64,000 nucleotides of DNA from Flavilitoribacter nigricans DSM 23189 = NBRC 102662 (GTDB lineage Bacteria; Bacteroidota; Bacteroidia; Chitinophagales; Saprospiraceae), in assembly GCF_002646595.1 (NCBI RefSeq), contig NZ_PDUD01000001.1, forward strand, positions 1 through 64,000, read 5' to 3'. Below the pieces are notes generated by a model, which saw only the letters and a list, made by a program, of their open reading frames with translations, ran no database searches and had not been told where the DNA came from. Positions 18,796 to 27,395 of this stretch are shown piece by piece (within the stretch, counting starts at the first letter, position 1; each line of letters opens with the position of its first letter). The translations under genes and the position numbers were made by a program.

Positions 18796-18832
18796 TTACC
18801 CCGTCATCGGAGATGTTCGGGGTAATTTTTTT
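18796..18832 (+). terminator. strong plus-strand hairpin-T-tract (orphan or bidirectional)
   Basis: Perfect stem TTACCCCG/CGGGGTAA (18796-18803 with 18818-18825), followed on the plus strand by seven Ts that run into the stop codon of ybbR. The neighbouring coding genes (ybbR, dnaG) are all on the minus strand, so a plus-strand terminator here has no annotated gene to end. As a hairpin without a T-tract it could still affect the ybbR transcript. Confidence 0.6.
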
Positions 18833-19829
18833 ACTGGGGCTTGTCCGTTTTATTTTCCTCCGGTTTTAGAATGAAAAATTCCACAGACTTTCTCGACAAC
18901 ACCACGTTCTTCACCGCTTTGGGTTGGGCGGTAATCTCCACCGGTACGGTGTTTTTCCCTTTTTCCAGTGAAGTGGCCTTCAGGTCCGCCATCAGTTGAA
19001 AATCCGTATAATGCACGGAATCGTATTGACTCAGTCCAACCGCAAAACTCACCTTGATCTTATCGGGAAATACCTTGAGACTATCCGAAGGCGGATTTTT
19101 TAAAGTTACCGGCACAAAAAACGACTTTTCCGTGTAGGACTCCACCGGTATCGTCAGCTCCGTTTCCCGGGCGCTCAACTGGATCTCTGGTGGCGGCTTT
19201 TGCACCGGGATGGCCAGCGTAACCGTATTGGTCAGATCGAGAAATTCGAGGGTATCTGTCGGCCAGCTGGTAAAATTGTTAAGTACCGAGTAGGCCCCCG
19301 TCAGCGTAACGCTGTCCGGATCGATGCGTAAAGGCGCCGACAAGTGGTGTTCGGGCGCAAACTCCAGGCGCAGACGAAAGCGAAGGGGAACGCGCTTGGT
19401 CGACTTTTCCTCCGCCCGGAGATTAATCTCATCGTAATTGATCTCCGTAATGTCCAGTTCCTTGGAGGCCAGAGCGGCCAGTAACTCCGCCCGGAGTTGG
19501 GCGCGGTTTAGATTGAACTCTCCAACTTCCCCGATATTGAAATGCACAGGGATGGTCGAATTGGCAAGGTATTCAAACATCAGGTTCCAGCCGGTCCCTT
19601 TCAGGGTGGCGTAAACATCATCAGGTGGGATGTTGGTCAGAGCCAGATCCTCGGGTGCCAGGTAAGTAAAAGACACCTGTTTTTGGCTCGTATATTCCTG
19701 CGATAACTTAACGAGTATCCAGAAAACCAGAGCTATTCCAATGCAACTCAATAGAATAGCCCGGTCTTCCTGCAATTTGAACTGCCGGATATTATCAAGT
19801 TGTTTTTTTATCTTCTCCGTAAATTGCAT
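18831..19829 (-). CDS. YbbR-like domain protein
   Basis: A 332-residue protein with an N-terminal cytoplasmic part, one membrane span (about 25-43, LLSCIGIALVFWILVKL) and an extracytoplasmic region of repeated YbbR-type beta units (for example RVPLRFRLRLEF, DSVTLTGAYSVLNNF). YbbR (CdaR) regulates diadenylate cyclase in Firmicutes; that role is not shown here, and no cyclase gene is in the window. It overlaps yajC by 35 bp. The order DUF1573-yajC-ybbR is a common Bacteroidota arrangement. Confidence 0.88.
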   Translation of the reverse strand: MQFTEKIKKQLDNIRQFKLQEDRAILLSCIGIALVFWILVKLSQEYTSQKQVSFTYLAPEDLALTNIPPDDVYATLKGTGWNLMFEYLANSTIPVHFNIGEVGEFNLNRAQLRAELLAALASKELDITEINYDEINLRAEEKSTKRVPLRFRLRLEFAPEHHLSAPLRIDPDSVTLTGAYSVLNNFTSWPTDTLEFLDLTNTVTLAIPVQKPPPEIQLSARETELTIPVESYTEKSFFVPVTLKNPPSDSLKVFPDKIKVSFAVGLSQYDSVHYTDFQLMADLKATSLEKGKNTVPVEITAQPKAVKNVVLSRKSVEFFILKPEENKTDKPQ

Positions 19830-20118
19830 CCGTCATTTCTTTGGAAATAGCATTCTTCGTCACTCGAATATACGACTTGCTGGCCACTTCCAAAGTTACA
19901 ATATCATCTTCGATCTTGCTGATGCGTCCCAGTATGCCGCTGGCGGTTACCACCTGATCATTTTGGCCCAAACTCTCCATAAAGGTTTTCTGTTCGCGCT
20001 GCTTTTTAGCCTGCGGACGGATCAGGAACAACCAGAAGATCAGGATCATTGCTCCCAAAAAAAGTAAATTCATAGAACCGGCTCCTCCGGCCTGTAAAAA
20101 CAAAATTTCCATATTCAT
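19795..20118 (-). CDS. yajC: preprotein translocase subunit YajC
   Basis: A 107-residue small membrane protein that associates with SecDF. It has one membrane helix (about 16-34, LLFLGAMILIFWLFLIRPQ) followed by the characteristic RPQAKKQREQKTFMESLGQND and GQNDQVVTASGILGRISKIED. A short N-terminal extension (MNMEILFLQAGGAGS) precedes the helix, as often seen in this phylum. Its end overlaps ybbR. Confidence 0.95.
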   Translation of the reverse strand: MNMEILFLQAGGAGSMNLLFLGAMILIFWLFLIRPQAKKQREQKTFMESLGQNDQVVTASGILGRISKIEDDIVTLEVASKSYIRVTKNAISKEMTDAIYGEDKKTT

Positions 20119-20168
20119 TTAACGTTGGTTTATATTATCGTAGCGCCGATCTTTGATCAGCGATGGTT

Positions 20169-20218
20169 ATCCGACCGGGGTGCTGCCGATCGGGAATTTA
20201 TCCGATCGGAGGTCGGAT
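20169..20218 (-). terminator. nested hairpin between DUF1573 gene and yajC
   Basis: Outer arms ATCCGACC/GGTCGGAT (20169-20176 with 20211-20218) enclose an inner pair of CCGATCGG repeats (20186-20193 and 20202-20209). It starts 4 nt after the DUF1573 stop on the minus strand. No T-tract follows, so it may be an mRNA-stability or partial-termination element that separates DUF1573 from yajC-ybbR. Confidence 0.5.
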
Positions 20219-20221
20219 TTA

Positions 20222-20725
20222 CTAATTTGTTTCTTCTTCCGGATGCACAAATCCTTCCAGATGCACGGTGGTGCGGGCCGGATAGGTATTGGCCGTAACG
20301 ATGATCGGCTTTTTCTGTTCCCGGTGCTTGTTCGTGGTATTGAACTCGACCGAGATCTCTCCGCCGGCGCCCGGTTCGATCGGCTCCTTCGGCCAGGTCG
20401 GTACCGTACAGCCGCAGGTAGAACTCGCATTGGAAATGATCAAAGGCACATTACCGGTATTGGTAAACTTGTAGGTGTGTCTAACGATGTCGCCTTCCTT
20501 AACCTCTCCAAAATTAAAGGTCTCTTCCGTAAAGGCCATTTTGGCAACGTTGACGGTATCCATCGGACCGTCGGCGCTTACCGGGTTTCGGATAATATCC
20601 GCGTTGGAGATCGGACCTTCGGCCTTGATCTCTTCCACACTTTTTTCGGAACCGGAAAAGCGATTTTGCTGACAAGCCCCGAGGCTGATCACCAAAACAA
20701 TAAACAGGACATTCTTCATGCTCAT
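20222..20725 (-). CDS. DUF1573-domain lipoprotein
   Basis: About 167 residues from ATG at 20725 (MSMKNVLFIVLVISLGACQQN), giving a signal and lipobox LGAC. A longer in-frame start at 20800 lies upstream of the TACTTTTG promoter element and is disfavoured. The mature part is a DUF1573 immunoglobulin-like domain with the hallmark TFNFGEVKEGDIVRHTYKFTN and SSTCGCTVPTWPKEPI, including a CGC cysteine pair. Function unknown; commonly next to yajC in Bacteroidota. Confidence 0.9.
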   Translation of the reverse strand: MSMKNVLFIVLVISLGACQQNRFSGSEKSVEEIKAEGPISNADIIRNPVSADGPMDTVNVAKMAFTEETFNFGEVKEGDIVRHTYKFTNTGNVPLIISNASSTCGCTVPTWPKEPIEPGAGGEISVEFNTTNKHREQKKPIIVTANTYPARTTVHLEGFVHPEEETN

Positions 20726-21048
20726 AATTCTGCCTTTTTCAGTAACCGCAAAAGTACTAAAATTGTCCATATCCGGCAGCAGTAAAAATCTTTGCCGCAA
20801 TCTAAAACCAAAGATTCAAAAACTTACTCCAAACCGGGAATGAAAAGGTGGGTAAAACTACCGCTTTTATCCTTACTTTTCTATTTTCGCCTTCAAGTGC
20901 TTTGCCAAATTAAGTAATCGACCAATTTTGTCCGGGCACCCATTGTACGCATCCCCCACTACCTTTTCAACCAAACAAGTAGGTTTAGCTGGCTAACTTA
21001 TTAACGATAGGTCCGGTCCGGCACCGGCTTTTTTAAACAATCTATTTT
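20726..21048. other. 323-bp intergenic region between divergent genes
   Basis: Holds the minus-strand promoter element of the DUF1573 gene (20749-20756). Near the GH15 start there is a short hairpin, CCGGT/ACCGG (21013-21017 with 21023-21027), followed by CTTTTTT, which resembles a weak attenuator or the end of an upstream transcript. No ORF of interest. Confidence 0.55.
20749..20756 (-). promoter_or_regulatory. -7 element (TACTTTTG) of the DUF1573 gene
   Basis: CAAAAGTA on the plus strand reads TACTTTTG on the minus strand, an exact TAnnTTTG match. It lies 24 bp before the preferred start at 20725. No clear -33 TTTG is present. Confidence 0.5.
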
Positions 21049-22830
21049 ATGCAAAAACACAAGTACAATTACGGCATTATTGGTAATTGCGCTTACATCG
21101 CACTGGTGGACACCAACGCCAATATCGGTTTTATGTGCTGGCCCCGCTTCGACAGCAGTTTCATTTTTGGTGGATTACTGGATGAGGAAAAAGGGGGACG
21201 ATTCTCGATCAGTCCCGCTACAGCGAATTACAGCAGTACCCAGCAGTATCTCCCCAATACCAATATCCTGGAAACTACCTTTCACTGCGAAGACGGGACC
21301 TTCAAGGTAGTGGATTTTGCGCCTCGTTTTTTCCAATACGAAAGGGCCTATAAACCCCTGATGCTGTTGAGAAAAGTTGTGCCGATCGAGGGCCGGCCGC
21401 GGATCAGGGTCTGCTGTCGTCCGGTCGGCGCCTACGGATCGAGGCAACCCAATCCGGTAATGGGCAGCAGTCACATTCGCTACGAAGGTCTCGATGCCCA
21501 GGTACGTCTGACCACCAATGTATCGCTCAACCATATCCTCGAAGAGGAACCCTTTGCCCTCAGCCAGACCCAGCACTTTATCCTTACCTGGGGCGTCCCA
21601 CTGGAAGCTGCCCTGGAAACTACCGCCGAAAGCTTTCTGGTCAAGACCCGGAAATACTGGCATCTCTGGGTACAGAATACGTCTACAGAGCGTTTCCGAC
21701 AGGAGTCGGTTATCCGCTCGGCGCTTACGCTCAAACTCCATCAGTATCAGGACACCGGAGCCATTATCGCCGCAACGACCACCAGCCTGCCCGAATCTCC
21801 CGGTAGTACCCGGAACTGGGATTACCGTTTCTGCTGGTTCCGGGACGCACACTATACGCTGAAGGCCCTGAATGATCTCAGTCACTTCAATATTCTGAAA
21901 GACTACGCCCGTTTCATCGAAAACGTGGTACTGAGTGAAGACCGGCGTTACCATCCACTGGTGCCCATCGCCTCGCATACCATTCCGGAGGAGCAGATCC
22001 TGGACCTGGACGGGTATCTCGGAGAAAAACCCGTTCGCATCGGCAACCAGGCCCACGAGCATATCCAGAATGATGTTTACGGGCAGGTGATGGTTACCCT
22101 GCTGCCCTTTTTCACGGATCAGCGACTACTGGGCAAAACCGGTAAAGACCTCGAAGAGATCGCCTGGCACAGTCTGGAAATGATCGAAAACACGATGGAA
22201 GAACCGGATAATGGTCTCTGGGAATTCCGGGGCACTTCTCAATTGCACAGCTATACCTTCCTGTTCCACTGGGCGGGCAGCCTGGCCGGGAAAAAGATCG
22301 CTTCGGTGATCGGTGATAAAAAAATGGGGCGCTACGCCAGCAAACTCGTGAAGGAGTCGGCAGCCATGATCGAACGCTGCTACGACGCTGAGCGCGGGGT
22401 GTACACCCAGGCCGTCGGGAATCCCAATCTGGATGCCAGCCTGCTGCAACTCATCAATATGGGATATCTGAATCCCCGTTCGGCGAAAGCCAAAAGACAT
22501 ATGAAGGTGCTGGAAGACGAACTCAAAACCCCTTCCGGTCTGTTCTACCGCTACAAACACGCCGACGATTTCGGCGTCCCGGAATCCACCTTCCTGATCT
22601 GTGCGTTCTGGTACGTGGAAGCGCTCGCGCGGATGAACCGATTGGACGAGGCCGTCAAAACGTTCGACATGCTGGTCACCCACGGCAATCACCTGGGCTT
22701 ATTCAGCGAAGATGTCCACGAGGAATCGGGCAGCCAGTGGGGCAACTTCCCCCAGACGTACAGCCATGTCGGACTGATCAACGCGGCCTTCGCCATTAGC
22801 CGGAAGCAGGATTATCCGATCTATTTTTAA
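21049..22830 (+). CDS. GH15 glucoamylase/trehalase-like glycosidase
   Basis: A 593-residue enzyme without a signal peptide, so probably cytoplasmic. The N-terminal ~200 residues form a beta-sandwich that opens with YGIIGNCAYIALVDTNANIGFMCWPRFDSS. Then comes the (alpha/alpha)6 catalytic domain with RNWDYRFCWFRDAHYTLKAL. The acid and base glutamates likely lie in NGLWEFRG and GVPESTFLICAFWYVEAL. GH15 enzymes cleave terminal alpha-glucosyl bonds of maltodextrins or trehalose; the sequence does not decide between them. It stands alone here with no other sugar enzymes. Confidence 0.92.
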   Translation: MQKHKYNYGIIGNCAYIALVDTNANIGFMCWPRFDSSFIFGGLLDEEKGGRFSISPATANYSSTQQYLPNTNILETTFHCEDGTFKVVDFAPRFFQYERAYKPLMLLRKVVPIEGRPRIRVCCRPVGAYGSRQPNPVMGSSHIRYEGLDAQVRLTTNVSLNHILEEEPFALSQTQHFILTWGVPLEAALETTAESFLVKTRKYWHLWVQNTSTERFRQESVIRSALTLKLHQYQDTGAIIAATTTSLPESPGSTRNWDYRFCWFRDAHYTLKALNDLSHFNILKDYARFIENVVLSEDRRYHPLVPIASHTIPEEQILDLDGYLGEKPVRIGNQAHEHIQNDVYGQVMVTLLPFFTDQRLLGKTGKDLEEIAWHSLEMIENTMEEPDNGLWEFRGTSQLHSYTFLFHWAGSLAGKKIASVIGDKKMGRYASKLVKESAAMIERCYDAERGVYTQAVGNPNLDASLLQLINMGYLNPRSAKAKRHMKVLEDELKTPSGLFYRYKHADDFGVPESTFLICAFWYVEALARMNRLDEAVKTFDMLVTHGNHLGLFSEDVHEESGSQWGNFPQTYSHVGLINAAFAISRKQDYPIYF

Positions 22831-22888
22831 AATAACGGCGTGGCCGGAAGCGTGTCAGTCTCTTCCGGCCCTGCCTCATGCCTACATT

Positions 22889-23410
22889 ATGCGCATCTAT
22901 CTCATCGGTTTTATGGGAAGCGGTAAAACCCACACGGGTAAAGCACTGGCCCGGCAGCTGGGATATATTTTCACGGACCTGGACGACCTGATCGAAAAGG
23001 AAGCCGGAATGGACATCCCCGCGATCTTCCGGAAAATGGGAGAAGAAGAATTCCGGAGGATCGAGCAAAAGGTATTACACGATACCAGTACGATCGAGCG
23101 CGTGGTGATCAGCACCGGCGGTGGGGTCCCCTGTTTCTTTGATAATATCGACTGGATGAATGCTCACGGCTTGACCGTTTTCCTGGATACCCCTCCGGAG
23201 ATCCTGGCCCAGCGGCTGATGCCCGAGCGGGCCCACCGGCCGCTGCTGCAGGCGTATAATGAAGATACATTACTGGGTTTCATCCGGGCTAAATTGTCAG
23301 AAAGAATGTACTTTTACCGGCAAGCCGAAATTATTTATCAACAACAGGAACTCGCCGGAGACGTAGCCAGTGATCTATTAAAAGTTATTGATGGGAAAAG
23401 AAAAACGTGA
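22889..23410 (+). CDS. aroK: shikimate kinase
   Basis: Phosphorylates shikimate at O3 in aromatic amino acid synthesis. It is 173 residues, typical length. The P-loop is GFMGSGKT (7-14). Shikimate contacts are likely Asp30/Asp32 in FTDLDDLIE, Arg57 and the GGG at 77-79 (ISTGGGVP). The lid arginine lies in ERAHRPLL. Its end overlaps the start of fmt by 23 bp, implying translational coupling. Confidence 0.96.
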   Translation: MRIYLIGFMGSGKTHTGKALARQLGYIFTDLDDLIEKEAGMDIPAIFRKMGEEEFRRIEQKVLHDTSTIERVVISTGGGVPCFFDNIDWMNAHGLTVFLDTPPEILAQRLMPERAHRPLLQAYNEDTLLGFIRAKLSERMYFYRQAEIIYQQQELAGDVASDLLKVIDGKRKT

Positions 23411-24320
23411 TCTGAGAATTGTATTTATGGGAACGCCGGAATTTGCGGTCCCCGCTTTGGATATTTTAGTGAGTAATGGTTACCAGGTAGTGGGGGTAAT
23501 TACCGCCACCGATAAGTACGGCGGCCGGGGCAACAAGCAACTGCTGGAATCTGCGGTGAAAAAATACGCCGTGAAGGCGGGAATCCCCGTATTACAGCCG
23601 GAAAAACTGCGCAACCCGGAATTCATCGAACAACTCCGTACCCTTAAAGCCAATCTGCAGGTCGTAGTCGCCTTCCGGATGCTGCCGGAAATCGTATGGG
23701 ATATGCCGGAATACGGTACTTTTAATCTCCACGGTTCTCTCCTGCCTAAATACCGAGGAGCAGCCCCCATCAACTGGGCGGTCATTCAGGGCGAAAAAGA
23801 GACCGGCGTCACTACCTTTTTTATACAACATAAGATCGACACCGGAGACGTCATGTTTCAGGAAACGCTCCCGATCGGACCGGATGAGACGGCCGGCGAA
23901 GTGCACGACCGCATGATGGAACTCGGTGCCCAGACCGTGCTCAAAACGGTACAGGCTATCGAACGGAATGATTACGAACTAAAACCGCAGGACGATAGCC
24001 TGGCAACCAAGGCACCGAAAATCTTCCACGAAACCTGTGAGATCGACTTCCGGCAAAACACCGGCACGGTGCATGATTTCATTCGGGGACTAAGCCCCTA
24101 CCCTGCCGCCTGGACCATGCTGGAGGATAAGAAGCTGAAGATACTGCGCAGTGAAAAGGAAATGTCTCCCCCTAAGCAGGCCCCCGGGACTTTCGTTTCG
24201 GATAACAAGACTTTTGTAAAGGTCGCCACCAATGATGGCTATATCCAATTGTTAGAGCTGCAACTGCAGGGTCGAAAACGCATGGAAGTCAAAGATTTTT
24301 TAAACGGATATAGTTTTTAG
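23388..24320 (+). CDS. fmt: methionyl-tRNA formyltransferase
   Basis: Formylates initiator Met-tRNA using 10-formyl-tetrahydrofolate. It is 310 residues. Catalytic residues match the E. coli enzyme at a constant offset: Asn113 and His115 in NLHGSLLPKYRG, and Asp151 in HKIDTGDV. The start motif IVFMGTPEFAVPAL is diagnostic. A second ATG directly follows the first (23391). The coding start overlaps aroK. Confidence 0.97.
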   Translation: MMGKEKRDLRIVFMGTPEFAVPALDILVSNGYQVVGVITATDKYGGRGNKQLLESAVKKYAVKAGIPVLQPEKLRNPEFIEQLRTLKANLQVVVAFRMLPEIVWDMPEYGTFNLHGSLLPKYRGAAPINWAVIQGEKETGVTTFFIQHKIDTGDVMFQETLPIGPDETAGEVHDRMMELGAQTVLKTVQAIERNDYELKPQDDSLATKAPKIFHETCEIDFRQNTGTVHDFIRGLSPYPAAWTMLEDKKLKILRSEKEMSPPKQAPGTFVSDNKTFVKVATNDGYIQLLELQLQGRKRMEVKDFLNGYSF

Positions 24321-24392
24321 CTCAATCGGATGGCATATTCCGAACCGGATAAACCATTCCAATACCTTCTACCCGTTACCAAATAAAAGATT

Positions 24393-26192
24393 ATGGAAAC
24401 TTACGCCAGTCTGAGAAACCTGAAATTTTTACTGCACGAGGTCCTGAACTTCAGTCAGCTGCAGCAGTACGAACGCTTTGCTGATTACGATGACGAAGCG
24501 GCCGACATGGCCCTCGATGCGGCCCGGCAGATTGCCGATACTTATCTCTACCCCTTCTACCGGGAGATGGATAAAGACAAGGCTTACTACGCCGAAGGGA
24601 CCGTACACACGCATCCGGCTCTCAAGGAAGGGATCAAGGCGCTGGCGGACGGAGGCTGGATCGCGGCCATCGATGATTACGATGCGGGCGGTCAGCAAAT
24701 GCCGGCCACACTGCTGCACGCCGGTCTTTTCCAGTTTTATGCAGCTAATGCAAATCTGGCGGCTTATGCATTTCTCACCCAGGCGGCAGCTAATCTGATC
24801 CGCACCTTCGGGGATGAAAAACTGCACGAGGCTTTTGTTCCCGATATGTACAGCGGTGCCTGGCAGGGAACGATGGCGCTCACCGAGCCCCAGGCCGGCA
24901 GTTCTCTTTCCGATATCACAACCAGCGCCGAACTCACCGACGAAGGCCATTATCTGATCCGGGGTCAGAAGATCTATATCTCCGGTGGCGACCACACGGC
25001 AGTAGACAATGTCGTGCATTTGCTGCTGGCCCGGATCAAAGGCGCGCCGGCCGGTACGCGGGGGATCTCTTTATTCGTCGTTCCTAAATTCCGCCTTGAA
25101 GATGGCGAACTGGTAGACAACGATGTCACTACCGCCGGTATCTTCGGCAAAATGGGACAAAAGGGCTACGTTGCCGCCCACCTGATGCTGGGCGAACAGC
25201 GCGAAGACTGTCACGGCTACCTGGTCGGCTCACCACATCAGGGACTGAAATTCATGTTCCAGATGATGAACGAAGCCCGTATCGGTACCGGTCTGGTCGC
25301 AGCGGGCACCGCATCGGCAGCCTACTACGCTGCCCTGAAATACGCGAAAGAACGCCCCCAGGGAAGACATCCTTCCAACAAAGATGTGAATCAGGAACAG
25401 GTGCTCATTATTGAGCACGCCGATGTAAAGCGCATGTTGCTGTTCCAGAAAGCGGTAGTGGAAGGAAGTCTGGCGCTGTTGCTCCAATGCTCCAAACTCT
25501 CGGATATTGCCCACGTCGCTGAGGGGGAAGAAAAAGAAAACGCTCATTTGCTTCTCGAACTGCTGACCCCAATCGCCAAATCCTACCCTTCGGAAATGGG
25601 CACCTTGGCGGTCAGTACGGGTATGCAGTGCCTCGGAGGTGCCGGTTATACCGATGATTTCCCGCTGGAACAATACTACCGGGACATCCGGGTGAACGCG
25701 ATCTACGAAGGCACCACCGGCATCCACGGTATGGACCTGCTCGGCCGGAAAGTGACCATGGCCAAGGGGAAAGCGGTGAAACTGCTCATGCAGGAGATCC
25801 AGGCCACGATTGAAATGGCGGCCAAACATTCCCAGCTGGCGGATATGGCGACTCAGCTCGGCCAGGTAACCCGGCAATTGCACAAGGTAACGCTCAGCCT
25901 TCTGGAATTGGCCAGTAAAGAAAAACCGGAGGTATTCCTGGCCGACGCCACACTTTATCTGGAATACTTCGGCACCGTGACCATTGCCTGGCAGTGGTTA
26001 AAGCAGGCAGCGATCTCCAACGCAGCGCTGGAAAAGGATCTGTCAACGGACGAATACGAGTTTTACCAGGGTAAGGTATTCACCTGTCGCTACTTTTTTG
26101 AATACGAACTTCCCAAAACCAGCGGTTTGGCCTATCGCCTGTCCAGTGAAGACCGGCTGACCCTGGAGATCGAAGAAAGTTTCATCAATTAG
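24393..26192 (+). CDS. acyl-CoA dehydrogenase, long form
   Basis: A 599-residue FAD enzyme that oxidises an acyl-CoA to the 2-enoyl-CoA. Characteristic parts are LTEPQAGSSLSDI (FAD/substrate contact), a mid-domain TRGISLFVVPKF, and QYYRDIRVNAIYEGTTGIHGMDLLGRKV. The Glu in YEGTTG is the expected catalytic base. A C-terminal extension of about 130 residues follows, as in the longer AcdA-type branch common in Bacteroidota. Chain length of the substrate cannot be read. It is 72 bp after fmt, but there is no strong sign of an operon. Confidence 0.93.
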   Translation: METYASLRNLKFLLHEVLNFSQLQQYERFADYDDEAADMALDAARQIADTYLYPFYREMDKDKAYYAEGTVHTHPALKEGIKALADGGWIAAIDDYDAGGQQMPATLLHAGLFQFYAANANLAAYAFLTQAAANLIRTFGDEKLHEAFVPDMYSGAWQGTMALTEPQAGSSLSDITTSAELTDEGHYLIRGQKIYISGGDHTAVDNVVHLLLARIKGAPAGTRGISLFVVPKFRLEDGELVDNDVTTAGIFGKMGQKGYVAAHLMLGEQREDCHGYLVGSPHQGLKFMFQMMNEARIGTGLVAAGTASAAYYAALKYAKERPQGRHPSNKDVNQEQVLIIEHADVKRMLLFQKAVVEGSLALLLQCSKLSDIAHVAEGEEKENAHLLLELLTPIAKSYPSEMGTLAVSTGMQCLGGAGYTDDFPLEQYYRDIRVNAIYEGTTGIHGMDLLGRKVTMAKGKAVKLLMQEIQATIEMAAKHSQLADMATQLGQVTRQLHKVTLSLLELASKEKPEVFLADATLYLEYFGTVTIAWQWLKQAAISNAALEKDLSTDEYEFYQGKVFTCRYFFEYELPKTSGLAYRLSSEDRLTLEIEESFIN

Positions 26193-26253
26193 ATTAAAAA
26201 CCTACATACAGGCCGGGTATTAATCCGCCCGGATGGTATCGGAAATGGTCTGA

Positions 26254-27279
26254 TCAGGCCTGATTCACCAAAGGTTTCACCTTAGTGCCGATCAGTTCGA
26301 TCGAGCGTTTTAACTGCTCGTGGGACAGATCCGCATTGTCCATCTGGAAAGTAAGGCGGTCGATACCTCCGAGCGCTTCACTGTGGCGCAAGATCTTTTC
26401 GGCTACTTCTTCCGGGTCGCCGATCAACATAAATCCGAGCGGGCTACGGCTCTGATTAAACCGATCCATAGTCATCGGTGGCCAGCCTCTTTCCCGGCCG
26501 ATCCGGTTCATATTGCGGGCGTGACCGGGATAATAGTCAGCCACTGCCTGATCCATTGATTCCGCCAGGTAACCGAACGAATGCAATCCGACCTGCATCT
26601 GATCTTCCGGGTGACCACTTTTCAGCCAGGCTTCCCGGTAAAGGTCAACCAGCGGCCGAAACCGGTGCGTTTCGCCACCGATCACCGCGATCATCAGAGG
26701 GAGCCCCAGCATACCGGCGCGGGCAAAAGAATTAGGCGTACCACCCACACCGAGCCAGATCGGGATCTTCGGTTGGACCGGCCGGGGATAGATCGGCAGG
26801 TTTTGGATGGCCGGCCGGAATTTCCCGGACCAACTCACCACCTCGTTTTCCCGGATGTGCAGTAATAGTCCCAACTTTTCGGCAAATAGTGCATCGTAAT
26901 CGTTTAGTTCAAAACCGAATAACGGAAAGGCTTCGATAGATGAGCCGCGTCCGACGACCATTTCCGCCCGTCCCTGGGAGATCAGGTCCAGCGCCGCGAA
27001 ACTTTGAAAAACACGGACCGGATCGGCGGCACTCAACACGGTAACGGCACTGGTCAGTTTGATATTCCGGGTTCGGGCCGCCGCCGCCGCCAGGATCGTC
27101 ACCGGAGCGGCGTCCAGGTATTCTTCCCGGTGGTGTTCTCCGATCCCGAATACATCCAGCCCACAGGCATCCGCGTGTTCCATGCGCTCCAGCAGTTCGG
27201 CCATGGCCTGCATGGGGTCCATCCGTGTACCGGTCTCATTGGACCGGGTATAAGCAAAACTATCAATTCCGATTTCCAT
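26254..27279 (-). CDS. LLM-class flavin-dependent oxidoreductase
   Basis: A 341-residue luciferase-like monooxygenase-fold protein. Typical motifs are FGIGEHHREEYLDAAPVTILAAAAARTRNIKLTS, then VLSAADPVRVFQSFAALDLIS, and GRAEMVVGRGS. It would use FMNH2 or F420-type flavin and a variable substrate. It is convergent with the acyl-CoA dehydrogenase gene and divergent from nothing nearby; no operon partner is seen. Substrate unknown. Confidence 0.9.
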   Translation of the reverse strand: MEIGIDSFAYTRSNETGTRMDPMQAMAELLERMEHADACGLDVFGIGEHHREEYLDAAPVTILAAAAARTRNIKLTSAVTVLSAADPVRVFQSFAALDLISQGRAEMVVGRGSSIEAFPLFGFELNDYDALFAEKLGLLLHIRENEVVSWSGKFRPAIQNLPIYPRPVQPKIPIWLGVGGTPNSFARAGMLGLPLMIAVIGGETHRFRPLVDLYREAWLKSGHPEDQMQVGLHSFGYLAESMDQAVADYYPGHARNMNRIGRERGWPPMTMDRFNQSRSPLGFMLIGDPEEVAEKILRHSEALGGIDRLTFQMDNADLSHEQLKRSIELIGTKVKPLVNQA

Positions 27280-27395
27280 ATTACGATTGGTATGAATAGC
27301 AGATAAAATGAAGCCCCGGCCGACCGATCTTTGAACCAGCCGCCGGACCTATTCGTTTGAAAACATTCTGGTCCGGCTAAAGTTTTACAGGCTAC

